A stretch of DNA of 64,000 bases from an uncultured Pelagibacteraceae bacterium. Its GTDB lineage: Bacteria; Pseudomonadota; Alphaproteobacteria; Pelagibacterales; Pelagibacteraceae. Made by a program: the position numbers and the translations under genes. Under the pieces are notes generated by a model that worked only from the letters and a program-made list of their open reading frames with translations, had not been told where the DNA came from and did no database searches. Numbering within the stretch: the first letter of the stretch is position 1; each line of letters begins with the position of its first letter. This document shows positions 55,040 to 63,918 of the stretch, one piece after another. The stretch spans positions 1 to 64,000 of the forward strand of contig CACFUX010000001.1 in assembly GCA_902569615.1 (NCBI GenBank), given 5' to 3'.

Positions 55040-55918
55040 ATGAATTATTTATCTAATAAACAGGGTTTTCTTGGAATCGATAACAAATTTAAAATTAAAG
55101 AGAAAGCAATAGTTGTTCCGTTTGGTTTAGAAAAAACTGTAAGCTATGGTGGAGGAACCAGAAATGGTCCTAAAGAAATTATTAAAGCTTCACATCAAGT
55201 TGAATTATTTGATGAAGAGTTAAATTGTGAACCCTATAAAAAGATTGGAATTAAAACATTAAAACCTTTTAAAATAGATAAAAATATAAATAAAGCATTA
55301 GATAAAATTTCAAAAATAAATGGGGAAATTTTAAATAAAAAAATTTTTCCATTAACTCTTGGTGGTGAACATTCAATAACACCTGGTTGTATAGCTCCAT
55401 TCACAAAAAGATATAAAAAATTATGCTTGTTGCACTTTGATGCACATGCTGATTTAAGAGAAAGCTACAATGGAGAAAAATTCTCACATGCATCAGCAAT
55501 AAAGAGATGTTTAGATTATAAAAATGTTTCAGTGATATCTTTTGGTATTAGAAATATTTCACAAAGTGAAATGCCTTATTTAAGAAAAAATTCCTCTAGA
55601 ATTAATATTTTTTGGGCAAAAGATAAGAAAAAATGGAATTTAAATAAATTTAAAAAAATGATTAAAAATAAAACAGTATATTTAACTTTTGATGTAGATG
55701 GATTTGACTCAAGTATTATGCCTGCAACTGGAACCCCCGAACCTGGTGGTATTTTTTGGGATGAAACCTTAGAAATAATAAAGATAGCTATAAAAAACTC
55801 AAATATTGTTGGTGCAGATATAAATGAACTGGCACCAATAAAAGGATTTAATTCTTACAACTTTTTAGTTGCTAAACTGGCCTATAAAATTTTATCCTAC
55901 AAGTTTTTATATAAATAA
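55040..55918 (+). CDS. speB: Agmatinase/ureohydrolase family enzyme
   Basis: The track starts at 54965 inside the previous gene; the ATG at 55040 (1 base after the DHS-like stop) gives a 292-residue protein of normal length. Mn ligands are seen in LTLGGEHSITPG (about 106-117), LLHFDAHADLRESYNG (about 129-144), FSHASAIKRCL (about 147) and LTFDVDGFDSSIMPATGTPE (about 212-231), where the usual DP is DS. It likely converts agmatine to putrescine and urea, or acts on another guanidino compound, as the third enzyme of the polyamine operon. Confidence 0.85.
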   Translation: MNYLSNKQGFLGIDNKFKIKEKAIVVPFGLEKTVSYGGGTRNGPKEIIKASHQVELFDEELNCEPYKKIGIKTLKPFKIDKNINKALDKISKINGEILNKKIFPLTLGGEHSITPGCIAPFTKRYKKLCLLHFDAHADLRESYNGEKFSHASAIKRCLDYKNVSVISFGIRNISQSEMPYLRKNSSRINIFWAKDKKKWNLNKFKKMIKNKTVYLTFDVDGFDSSIMPATGTPEPGGIFWDETLEIIKIAIKNSNIVGADINELAPIKGFNSYNFLVAKLAYKILSYKFLYK

Positions 55919-55921
55919 ATA

Positions 55922-56470
55922 TTAAACTGCCTTAACTGTTCCAAGCAATATTCTAAATGGAATTAACATAACTAACGCAACTAGTACTTTAACTGCCAAA
56001 TCTCCTAATGATAGAGTAAACCATGGTATTCCTGTTGCATAAAAAGATATTGAAAAGAATAAAAAAGTATCGACAGTAGAGCCAATCAAAGATGATGTTA
56101 ATGGTGCAATAAACCACTTTTTTTTTCTTAGCTGGTCAAAAATTTGAACATCAAGTAATTGGGCTACTATAAAAGCAGTACCTGAACCAATAGCAACTCT
56201 TATTGAAATTAAATCACCAAAATTAGTAGAAAATAAAATTGTGAAAGTAATTCCAATACTAAATCCTATATATACAATTTTCCTAGCTTTTATTTTTCCA
56301 TATGATCTATTAGCAAGATCTGTGATCAAAAATGCTATTGGATAGCTAAATGCTCCATATGTTAATATTTCATTTAAACCAAAATAATGAACTGGAAATT
56401 GAACTAAATAATTAGATATTAAAACAACTACTCCCATTAAAAATGAAAGTATTAAAAATATACTATTCAT
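55922..56470 (-). CDS. yhhQ: YhhQ/VUT family queuosine precursor transporter
   Basis: A 182-residue protein with about six hydrophobic helices. It matches the VUT/DUF165 family: LISNYLVQFPVHYFGLNEILTY near 18, GAFSYPIAFLITDLANRSYG near 39, VAIGSGTAFIVAQLLDVQIFDQLR near 91 and SLIGSTVDTFLFFSISF near 127. Family members import 7-cyano-7-deazaguanine or 7-aminomethyl-7-deazaguanine for queuosine. It overlaps rpmB by 1 bp and is co-directional with it. Confidence 0.9.
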   Translation of the reverse strand: MNSIFLILSFLMGVVVLISNYLVQFPVHYFGLNEILTYGAFSYPIAFLITDLANRSYGKIKARKIVYIGFSIGITFTILFSTNFGDLISIRVAIGSGTAFIVAQLLDVQIFDQLRKKKWFIAPLTSSLIGSTVDTFLFFSISFYATGIPWFTLSLGDLAVKVLVALVMLIPFRILLGTVKAV

Positions 56471-56751
56471 TAATTGGATTTAGATGCTAAAGTTTTTTTT
56501 AGTTTTTTTAGTCTAAAAGATAAGTTTTTTGCTTTGGCTAATTTAATAAATTGATCAAAACTTCCTTTTTTATCAACTGATCTTACACCCGCATTTGATA
56601 CTGTTAGTCTTAAACTTTTATTTAGAATTTCACTCTTAAATCTTACTTTTTTTAGATTAGGTAAAAATCTTCTTTTAGTCTTATTGTTAGCATGACTAAC
56701 TTTATGACCTTTAAGAGGAATTTTTCCAGTGAGTTCACATTTTTTAGACAT
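56470..56751 (-). CDS. rpmB: 50S ribosomal protein L28
   Basis: A 93-residue ribosomal protein starting [20 protein letters not shown], then [18 protein letters not shown], the classic L28 signature, and [15 protein letters not shown]. The N-terminal Cys is retained but not a full zinc ribbon. A good promoter (TTGACT-N17-TATACA) immediately upstream gives a very short leader. It abuts the yhhQ start by 1 bp. Confidence 0.97.
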   Translation of the reverse strand: MSKKCELTGKIPLKGHKVSHANNKTKRRFLPNLKKVRFKSEILNKSLRLTVSNAGVRSVDKKGSFDQFIKLAKAKNLSFRLKKLKKTLASKSN

Positions 56752-56763
56752 AAAATTTATGAT

Positions 56764-56792
56764 TGTATAGGTGTTATAAAGTTATCAGTCAA
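56764..56792 (-). promoter_or_regulatory. Sigma-70-type promoter of rpmB
   Basis: Read on the minus strand, TTGACT (56787-56792) is followed after 17 bp by TATACA (56764-56769). The predicted start near 56757 is only about six bases upstream of the rpmB ATG at 56751, implying an almost leaderless mRNA. The -35 sits 3 bases from the stop of pyrD. Confidence 0.55.
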
Positions 56793-56794
56793 GT

Positions 56795-57835
56795 TCAATT
56801 TTTATGACCAACAATATCAGATATATTTTTTACTCCTTCTTTATCTAAAATTTTTATTAATTCTTCACTTATTTTTGAAACTATACCTGGACCTTCATAA
56901 ATCATCCCTGTATAAAGCTGAATTGCACTAGCTCCATTAATTATTTTTTCATAAGCACTTTGACCTGAATCAACTCCTCCTACTCCTATAATTTTTATTT
57001 CTTTTTTTAAAACTTTAAAAAATTTATTAATTAATGAATTAGATTTTTCTTCTAATGGTTTCCCAGACAAACCTCCTTTTTCTAACTTATTTATATTGAT
57101 TAGATTTTGCCTATTTCTATCAGTTGTATTAGAAATTATTATTGCTTTAACGTTATGCTTCAAAAGTAAATCACAAATTATATTAATATTTTTTTCTTCA
57201 ATGTCTGGCGAAATCTTTACAACTATAGGAACTGAAGTTTTTAATATTTTTTTTTCTTGATTAATTGTTCCTAGCAGTTCATCTAGTTCATTTTCGTTAT
57301 GAAAATTTCTTAGATTTTCTGTATTTGGAGAGGAAATATTTATAGTTAAATAGTCTGCTAGTTCACAAAATTTACGAAGTCCAATTAAAAAATCTTCATA
57401 TCTATCTGCAGTATCTTTATTTGGTCCTATATTTATTCCAAATAATCCTTTAGGTATATTAGAAATAATTCTAGATCTAACTTTTTCAGAACCTGAGTTA
57501 TTAAATCCCAGCCTATTTATTAGTGCCTTATCTTCTTCAAGACGAAATATTCTAGGCTTTGGATTCCCATATTGATTAAGTGGGGTGACAGTTCCAACTT
57601 CAACAAACCCAAATCCTAATTTAAATAAAGAATTATATACTTCAGCATCTTTGTCAAAACCAGCTGCTATACCGATTGGGTTTGGAATTGTTTTACCAAA
57701 AATTACTGTTTCAATAGATTTGTTTTTTATTTTATTTTGGGAAATGATATTAAATTTTAAGGCTTTTATTGCAAAATCATGCGCTATTTCGGGATCTAAT
57801 TTAAATATTAATGATCTAATTTTTGAAAACATCAT
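56795..57835 (-). CDS. pyrD: Dihydroorotate dehydrogenase (quinone), class 2
   Basis: A 346-residue membrane-associated flavoenzyme for the fourth step of pyrimidine synthesis. It shows NPIGIAAGFDKDAEVYNSLF near 56, GFVEVGTVTPLNQYGNPKPR near 76, TINISSPNTENLRNFH near 165 (catalytic Ser in the class 2 position), GGLSGKPLEEKS near 254 and IGVGGVDSGQSAYEKI near 284. The N-terminal helix that binds membrane quinone is present. It overlaps lysK by 4 bp, and rpmB's promoter lies right after its stop. Confidence 0.96.
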   Translation of the reverse strand: MMFSKIRSLIFKLDPEIAHDFAIKALKFNIISQNKIKNKSIETVIFGKTIPNPIGIAAGFDKDAEVYNSLFKLGFGFVEVGTVTPLNQYGNPKPRIFRLEEDKALINRLGFNNSGSEKVRSRIISNIPKGLFGINIGPNKDTADRYEDFLIGLRKFCELADYLTINISSPNTENLRNFHNENELDELLGTINQEKKILKTSVPIVVKISPDIEEKNINIICDLLLKHNVKAIIISNTTDRNRQNLININKLEKGGLSGKPLEEKSNSLINKFFKVLKKEIKIIGVGGVDSGQSAYEKIINGASAIQLYTGMIYEGPGIVSKISEELIKILDKEGVKNISDIVGHKN

Positions 57836-59394
57836 TCAATTTTTTCTTTTATCAATTTTTGAGTTTCTTTAACGCCAAAAAAACTAATAAAAAAACCCAT
57901 TCTTGGTCCATTTTCATCTCCAAATACTACCTCATAAATCAACTTGAACCAATCTCTCAAATTTTCCTTATATCCATTTTCTTTTCCAACTGTATAAATT
58001 TCAGTTTGAATTTCCTCTGGTTGCATATCATCAGAACATTTATCTAAAATCTCAACTAATGCAGTAAGAGCAATTTTTTCTTTACTATTTGGTTTTCTAT
58101 ATTTTTTATTTTTTTTAATTACATCTTTAAAATATTTAATTGCATACTCAATTAGTTTATCAAATATTGGATGATCATTTGTTGTAATATTTTTTTTATA
58201 TTTTTTTACAAATTTCCATAAAAGTTCTTTTGAGTCCGCATTGCTAGCTTCAACCAAGTTAAGAAGCATGGAAAATGTCATAATTATATTTTCTTCTGGA
58301 ATTTTTCCATTATGAACGTGCCAGACAGGATTTAAAAGTTTTTGTAATTCATTTTGATTTTTCCCTTTTTCTATAAAATCTAAATATTCATCAACTGCTT
58401 TGGGGACAATCTCTTTATATAATTTTTTTGCTCTTTTAGGATTTTGATACATAAATAAAGATAAACTTTCAGGGGATGCATATTCTAACCATTGATCGAT
58501 TGTAATTCCATTTCCTTTTGATTTTGATATTTTTTCACCTTTTTCATCTAAAAATAATTCATATGCAAAACCAGATGGATTAGTTTTTCCTAAAATTTTT
58601 ATAATTTTTGTAGATAAGATAGCACTTTCAATTAAATCTTTTCCATACATTTCAAAGTCTATATCTAAAGCATACCATCTCATAGCCCAATCTACTTTCC
58701 ATTGGAGTTTACAATTACCGTCTATGATACTTGTTTCTAATTTTTTTCCAAAGTTATCAAAAATAATTTTTGAATTTTTTTCATCTATTTCTAAAACTGG
58801 AATTTCTAAAACTACGCCAGACTCTGGGCAAATTGGTAAAAATGGTGAGTAAGTTTTTTGTCTTTCTTTACCTAAAGTAGGAATAATAATATTCATAATA
58901 TCTTTATATTTTTTTAAAATTAATTTTAATGATTCATTGAAAAAACCCGATTTATACAATTCAGATGAACTTTTAAATGTATAATTAAATTTAAAATTAT
59001 CTAAAAATTTCTTTAACATTTCATTATTATGCTCTCCAAAGCTATTAAATTTTTTAAAAGGATCTGGAATAATTGTTAAAGGTTTATGTAGATTGTTTTC
59101 TAAAATACTTTTATTTGGAATATTTTCAGGAACTTTCCTTAATCCATCCATATCATCTGAAAATGTAATTATTTCTTTAGGTAGATCTGTTAATTGATTT
59201 AGAGCGTTTACAACCATTGTGGTTCTGGCTACTTCACCAAAAGTTCCGATATGGGGAAGTCCACTCGGGCCATATCCTGTTTGTAAAATTATTTTACCTT
59301 TTTTTTCTATGTATTTTTTTCTTTCTCTAATAATTTTTTTGGCTTCTACAAATGGCCAAGCACTAGTTTTTTCTATGTTAACTTTATCGATCAC
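57832..59394 (-). CDS. lysK: Lysyl-tRNA synthetase, class I
   Basis: A 520-residue class I LysRS (LysK), the form found in archaea and many alphaproteobacteria instead of class II LysS. The HIGH motif is YGPSGLPHIGTFGEV (about 42-56), the KMSKS motif is GEKISKSKGNGITID near 285. Residues FDVDWAMRWYALDIDFEMYGKD near 235 (as WKVDWAMRWYALDID) are typical. It overlaps pyrD by 4 bp. Confidence 0.96.
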   Translation of the reverse strand: MIDKVNIEKTSAWPFVEAKKIIRERKKYIEKKGKIILQTGYGPSGLPHIGTFGEVARTTMVVNALNQLTDLPKEIITFSDDMDGLRKVPENIPNKSILENNLHKPLTIIPDPFKKFNSFGEHNNEMLKKFLDNFKFNYTFKSSSELYKSGFFNESLKLILKKYKDIMNIIIPTLGKERQKTYSPFLPICPESGVVLEIPVLEIDEKNSKIIFDNFGKKLETSIIDGNCKLQWKVDWAMRWYALDIDFEMYGKDLIESAILSTKIIKILGKTNPSGFAYELFLDEKGEKISKSKGNGITIDQWLEYASPESLSLFMYQNPKRAKKLYKEIVPKAVDEYLDFIEKGKNQNELQKLLNPVWHVHNGKIPEENIIMTFSMLLNLVEASNADSKELLWKFVKKYKKNITTNDHPIFDKLIEYAIKYFKDVIKKNKKYRKPNSKEKIALTALVEILDKCSDDMQPEEIQTEIYTVGKENGYKENLRDWFKLIYEVVFGDENGPRMGFFISFFGVKETQKLIKEKIE

Positions 59395-59483
59395 AATTTA
59401 ATTCAAAATAACTCGTAAATTCATGGTTTTAATAATTCTTATAGAGTTGAAATTTATTTACCATAAAATAATGTCCAATCAAA

Positions 59484-60932
59484 ATGTCGAATTATAAAAC
59501 CGTTTTTTTCACGCTTGGGCTATTACAGGTAATTTTGGGCTTAGCAATGATTATACCCGTAATTATTCAATTTATTTACAATGAATTAGACTCATCTTTT
59601 ATAAGTTCTGGAATAATCACAATTATTTTTGGTGTGTTATTTTCTCTTTCTAATTTAGACCATGATAAAAAACTTAATCTTCCACAAGCATTTTTATTAA
59701 CAGCTTTATCATGGATTAGTATTGCTTTATTTGGATCTTTGCCTTTTATATTTTCAAATTTAAATCTTGGAATAACTGATGCTTTTTTTGAAAGTATGTC
59801 AGGAATTACAACAACTGGATCAACTGTAATAGTAAATCTAGATATCGCTCCAAAAAGTATTTTGTTATGGCGCGCTATACTCCAGTGGCTAGGGGGAATA
59901 GGAATTATTTTAATGGCTATTACTCTAATGCCAATAATGAATGTTGGAGGTATGCAATTATTTAAAATATCAAGTAACGATACAGCTGAAAAAATATTAC
60001 CAAAATCTAAAGAGATAAGTTTAAGATTAATTTCTATATATTCTGTTTTAACTATTTTATGTGCTGTATTTTATAAACTGTTTGGAATGAATTTTTTTGA
60101 TAGTTTAACACATTCAATGACAACTATCGCTACAGGAGGTTTTTCAAATTACAATGAATCTATTGGTCATTTTGATAGTGTTTTAATCGAAACTACATCA
60201 ATGATATTTATTTTATTAGGTAGCATACCTTTTATTGCATATATCAAATTTCTTAATGGTGACAGAAAAATATTATTATCCGATACACAAATAAAAACTT
60301 TTTTTAAAGTAATAATAATTTCAATAATAATTCTATTTATTTATTTAGTATTTTTAAATCAAAGTTTTTTAGAAATTAGCATTAGATCAGTATCTTTTAA
60401 TGTAATTTCGATTTTAACAGGTACTGGATATGTAACAAAAGATTTTGATCAATGGGGGGATTTTCCTTTAATATTCTTTTTAATATTAATGTTCATTGGT
60501 GGATGCGCAGGATCTACAGCATGTGGAATTAAAATTTTTAGAATTCAATTACTTTATCATTTTTTAGCTAAACAACTTAAACAAATAATTTATCCAAGAG
60601 GAATATTTGTAATAAAATATGATAAAAATAATATTGATGATAAATTTATGACTTCAGTAATCTCTTTTATATTTCTTTATATTGTTATTTTTTTCTTTTT
60701 AACTGCAATATTATCCTTAACAGGTTTAGACTTTATTACTTCAATATCAGGTGCTGCAACTTCTATTTCAAACGTAGGTCCAGGATTAGGAGAAATAATA
60801 GGACCTACTGGAAATTTTTCTTCACTTTCTAACCTATCTAAATGGGCATTAAGTCTTGGTATGATATTGGGTAGACTTGAATTATTTGCTATATTAGTTT
60901 TGTTTATTCCATCTTTTTGGAGAAAGTATTAA
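59484..60932 (+). CDS. trkH: TrkH/KtrB family potassium uptake protein
   Basis: A 482-residue inner-membrane K+ channel-like transporter. It contains four P-loop-like filter segments: ESMSGITTTGSTVI near 109, HSMTTIATGGFSNY near 212, VISILTGTGYVTKDF near 310 and SGAATSISNVGPGL near 425, each with the conserved Gly, and the SLG-like WRAILQWLGGIGIILMA near 129. It is partnered in general with TrkA, which is not in the window. Its stop overlaps the AmpG start by one base (TAATG). Confidence 0.94.
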   Translation: MSNYKTVFFTLGLLQVILGLAMIIPVIIQFIYNELDSSFISSGIITIIFGVLFSLSNLDHDKKLNLPQAFLLTALSWISIALFGSLPFIFSNLNLGITDAFFESMSGITTTGSTVIVNLDIAPKSILLWRAILQWLGGIGIILMAITLMPIMNVGGMQLFKISSNDTAEKILPKSKEISLRLISIYSVLTILCAVFYKLFGMNFFDSLTHSMTTIATGGFSNYNESIGHFDSVLIETTSMIFILLGSIPFIAYIKFLNGDRKILLSDTQIKTFFKVIIISIIILFIYLVFLNQSFLEISIRSVSFNVISILTGTGYVTKDFDQWGDFPLIFFLILMFIGGCAGSTACGIKIFRIQLLYHFLAKQLKQIIYPRGIFVIKYDKNNIDDKFMTSVISFIFLYIVIFFFLTAILSLTGLDFITSISGAATSISNVGPGLGEIIGPTGNFSSLSNLSKWALSLGMILGRLELFAILVLFIPSFWRKY

Positions 60933-62305
60933 TGACACAAAAAAAACAAAGCTGGCTAGATACTCTCATTGTTTACAAAGATGTTAGAATGCTAAGAATT
61001 TTACTTCTTGGAGCTATAAGTGGTTTTCCTTGGGTATTAATTGCAAGCAGTTTAAGCCTTTGGTTAAAAGAAGAAGGATTAAGCAGATCAACAATAGGAT
61101 GGGCTGGCTTAATATTTGGCGTATACGCATTTAATTATTTATGGGCTCCAATAGTAGATAGAATTCAAATACCATTTTTAACAAAAAAACTAGGTCATAG
61201 AAGAGGTTGGATAGTTTTAATGCAAATAATAATTTTGCTAAGCTTATTAATTTGGAGTTTTATAAATCCAACACAAAATTTAGCTTTATTAATTACTGTT
61301 GGATTAATTATTGCGATAGCATCCGCTACACAAGATATAACAGTTGATGCTTTAAGGATTGAACAAATTAATGAAAATGAAGGAAAGTCTATGGCAGCAG
61401 GTGCTGCTATGGCAGTAGTTGGATGGTGGACAGGCTATAAATTAGGAGGAGTAATTTCTCTATTTGTTGCAGAATTTTTTGAAAATATGGGTATTACTGA
61501 ATACTGGCAAACTACCTTTTTAGTTTTGGGTTTAATAATAATTTTAATGAATATTGGTTTAATGTTTGTTCATGAGCCAACAGAAACTGATAGACAAAAA
61601 AAACAAAGGGAAACTGATAGAATAATACAAGGTAAACTTGGTTCAAATAATATATTATCTAATTTTATTGCTTACATAAGTGGTACTATTGGTGGACCAA
61701 TAATTAGTTTTTTTAAAAAAAATGGATTTTCTATTGCTTTAGGAATATTAGGTTTTGTTTTTTTATTTAAGATTGGTGAGGCATTTCTTGGAAGAATGTC
61801 TATTGTTTTTTATAAAGAAATTGGTTTTTCTAAAGGCCAAATTGCTATTTATTCAAAAGGTCTTGGTTGGATTACTACAGTAGTTTTTACATTGCTGGGT
61901 GGAATAATGGCGATGAGAGCAGGAACAATTAAAACAATGTTCTTTGCTGGTGGTTTAATGGCTCTAACTAATCTTTTATTTGCATTTTTAGCTTGGACAG
62001 GAAAATCAGAACTTTTATTTGCGGTTGCTGTGATAGCTGATGATATTACTGCAGCATTTGCAACTGTAGCTTTTGTTGCTTTTATTTCTTTATTGGTTGA
62101 TAGAGCTTATACTGCAACTCAATATGCATTACTTGCATCTATAGGAACAGCTGGAAGAACAACACTTGCTTCATCATCTGGAGCTCTTGTTGATTGGCTA
62201 AATGGAGATTGGGGAACATTTTTTGTTTTAACAACTATGATGGTGATACCTTCTCTAATTTGCTTATGGTTAATTAAAAATAAAATAAAAATCGGTGCAA
62301 AATAA
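60932..62305 (+). CDS. ampG: AmpG family muropeptide MFS transporter
   Basis: The track starts at 60917, but ATG 60932 (overlapping the trkH stop as TAATG) gives MTQKKQSWLDTLIVYKDVRM, a usual AmpG start (457 residues). It has about 12 helices with LGAISGFPWVLIASSLSLWL, FNYLWAPIVDRI and GHRRGWIVLMQ near the N-terminus, and TQDITVDALRIEQI near 134. AmpG imports GlcNAc-anhydroMurNAc peptides for recycling; the window's AmgK/MurU pair would reuse the sugars. It overlaps the NlpC/P60 gene by 11 bp. Confidence 0.85.
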   Translation: MTQKKQSWLDTLIVYKDVRMLRILLLGAISGFPWVLIASSLSLWLKEEGLSRSTIGWAGLIFGVYAFNYLWAPIVDRIQIPFLTKKLGHRRGWIVLMQIIILLSLLIWSFINPTQNLALLITVGLIIAIASATQDITVDALRIEQINENEGKSMAAGAAMAVVGWWTGYKLGGVISLFVAEFFENMGITEYWQTTFLVLGLIIILMNIGLMFVHEPTETDRQKKQRETDRIIQGKLGSNNILSNFIAYISGTIGGPIISFFKKNGFSIALGILGFVFLFKIGEAFLGRMSIVFYKEIGFSKGQIAIYSKGLGWITTVVFTLLGGIMAMRAGTIKTMFFAGGLMALTNLLFAFLAWTGKSELLFAVAVIADDITAAFATVAFVAFISLLVDRAYTATQYALLASIGTAGRTTLASSSGALVDWLNGDWGTFFVLTTMMVIPSLICLWLIKNKIKIGAK

Positions 62306-63020
62306 TTATTACTCAATATATCCCTGTATAAATATATACGAAAAACCTTCGATTAACTCTAAAGTAAGCTCACAAATTATTTATGGTGAAAGATTTAAAG
62401 TTTTAAAAAAAATAAAAAATTTTTTAAAAATAAAAACGTATTATGATAAATACTACGGATATATTAAAAAAAAAAAATTTGTTACTAAAACTAATCCAAC
62501 ACATAAAGTAAAAGTCTTAAAAACTAAAATATATAAATCAAATAGTTTTTTACCATTTTCAAGTGAAATTGAGATTTTAAAGAGACATAAAAATTATGTT
62601 ATGTTTAAAAAAAATAAATGGATTAAACAAAAAGATATAGTTCTATTAAATAAAAAAGAAAAAAATTTTGTAAAAACTTTTAAATCATATTTAAATTGCA
62701 AATATAAATGGGGAGGCAAAACTCATAGAGGAATTGATTGCTCTGCTCTTGTTCAGATATTTTATAAATTTAATAATAAATTTTTTCCGAGAGATACAAT
62801 TGATCAAATAAAATTTAAAAAAGGTTATAAAAATAAAAAAAAATATAAACCAGGAGATGTTATTTTTTGGAAAGGTCATGTAGCAATTTGTATTAATTCA
62901 AAAGAATTAATTCATGCATATGGTCCAAAGAAAAAAGTTGTTATTATGAAAATTAAAGAAACAATAAAAAGAATAGAGAAAACAGCAAATTTAAAAGTTA
63001 AAAAAATTTGTAGAATATAA
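62295..63020 (+). CDS. NlpC/P60 family peptidoglycan hydrolase with SH3 domains
   Basis: A 241-residue protein beginning at a GTG inside the ampG 3' end. Residues about 8-110 look like two SH3-type repeats (NIYEKPSINSKVSSQI); the C-terminal NlpC/P60 domain has the catalytic Cys in GGKTHRGIDCSALVQIF (Cys about 150) and the His in FWKGHVAICIN (about 195), followed by a polar residue region HAYGPKK. No signal peptide is visible from this start. It likely cleaves peptide cross-links or muropeptides (gamma-D-Glu-DAP type), fitting its position behind AmpG. Confidence 0.85.
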   Translation: MQNNYYSIYPCINIYEKPSINSKVSSQIIYGERFKVLKKIKNFLKIKTYYDKYYGYIKKKKFVTKTNPTHKVKVLKTKIYKSNSFLPFSSEIEILKRHKNYVMFKKNKWIKQKDIVLLNKKEKNFVKTFKSYLNCKYKWGGKTHRGIDCSALVQIFYKFNNKFFPRDTIDQIKFKKGYKNKKKYKPGDVIFWKGHVAICINSKELIHAYGPKKKVVIMKIKETIKRIEKTANLKVKKICRI

Positions 63021-63024
63021 ATTA

Positions 63025-63918
63025 TTATCTTCCAAAATCTGGTTTTGCTATATCTTGTTTTAATTGAAGAATTTGTTTTCTTACTTTTTTAGAGTTAGAT
63101 AATCTTAACAAAAGTTTTTTATTATTTTTATTTTGAATCAATTTTTTAAAAGAGTTTAAATTTTTATTAAATAGATTTATTGCTTTAATTATATTATCAT
63201 TGTTAAAAAATATATCTCTCCACATAATTTCATTTGATGCAGCTATTCTTGAAAAATCTCTCAATCCTCCAGCGCTGTATTTAATTAGATTTTTTTTTTG
63301 AATTTTTTGAGAATCTTGTGCTGTTTTAATTAAATTGTATGCAATCAAATGGGGTAAATGACTTGTGATAGAAAAAATTTTATCATGATTAACTGAGTCC
63401 ATTAAAATTACTTTAGAACCAATTTTTTTCCAAAATTTTTTTAATAAATTAATTTTTTTTGAATTTTGTTTTTTTTCTCTAATAATTACACTCCATTTAT
63501 TTAAAAAAAGATTTTTATCCCCATATTCTGGGCCACTAACTTCTGATCCTGCTATAGGATGACTAGATATCCAAATTAATTTTTTATTAAGAATTTTATT
63601 TTTTAATTTAATTACATTCTGCTTTGTTGAGCTTACATCTGTAATTAGACTACCTTTTTTTAATCTTTGATTTAATTTTTGAATTATATTTTTGTATTGG
63701 TTCATAGGTGTACATATAATAACTAAATCACAATCAGATATTTCACTATTTATATTTTTTATAAATGTGTAATTAGATTTAATTTTTTTTATTTTAGAAA
63801 TATTTGATTTTGATTTTTCCGATATAAAAATTTTTTTCGATAATTTTTTACTAATTATAGCTCGTAATATAGATGAACCTATTAAGCCACAACCAATAAT
63901 TAATACTTTATTAAACAT
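63025..63918 (-). CDS. tyrA: Prephenate/arogenate (cyclohexadienyl) dehydrogenase
   Basis: A 297-residue NAD(P)-dependent enzyme of tyrosine synthesis. N-terminal Rossmann LIIGCGLIGSSILRAI (residues 6-21), LVIICTPMNQY near 70, SSTKQNVI near 96 and the His-bearing SHPIAGSEVSGPEYG near 119 are typical of TyrA. The C-terminal all-helical domain has VNHDKIFSITSHLPHLIAYNL near 177 and GGLRDFSRIAASNEIMWRDI near 217. It overlaps the hisC tail by 8 bp and is alphaproteobacterial in arrangement. Confidence 0.95.
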   Translation of the reverse strand: MFNKVLIIGCGLIGSSILRAIISKKLSKKIFISEKSKSNISKIKKIKSNYTFIKNINSEISDCDLVIICTPMNQYKNIIQKLNQRLKKGSLITDVSSTKQNVIKLKNKILNKKLIWISSHPIAGSEVSGPEYGDKNLFLNKWSVIIREKKQNSKKINLLKKFWKKIGSKVILMDSVNHDKIFSITSHLPHLIAYNLIKTAQDSQKIQKKNLIKYSAGGLRDFSRIAASNEIMWRDIFFNNDNIIKAINLFNKNLNSFKKLIQNKNNKKLLLRLSNSKKVRKQILQLKQDIAKPDFGR

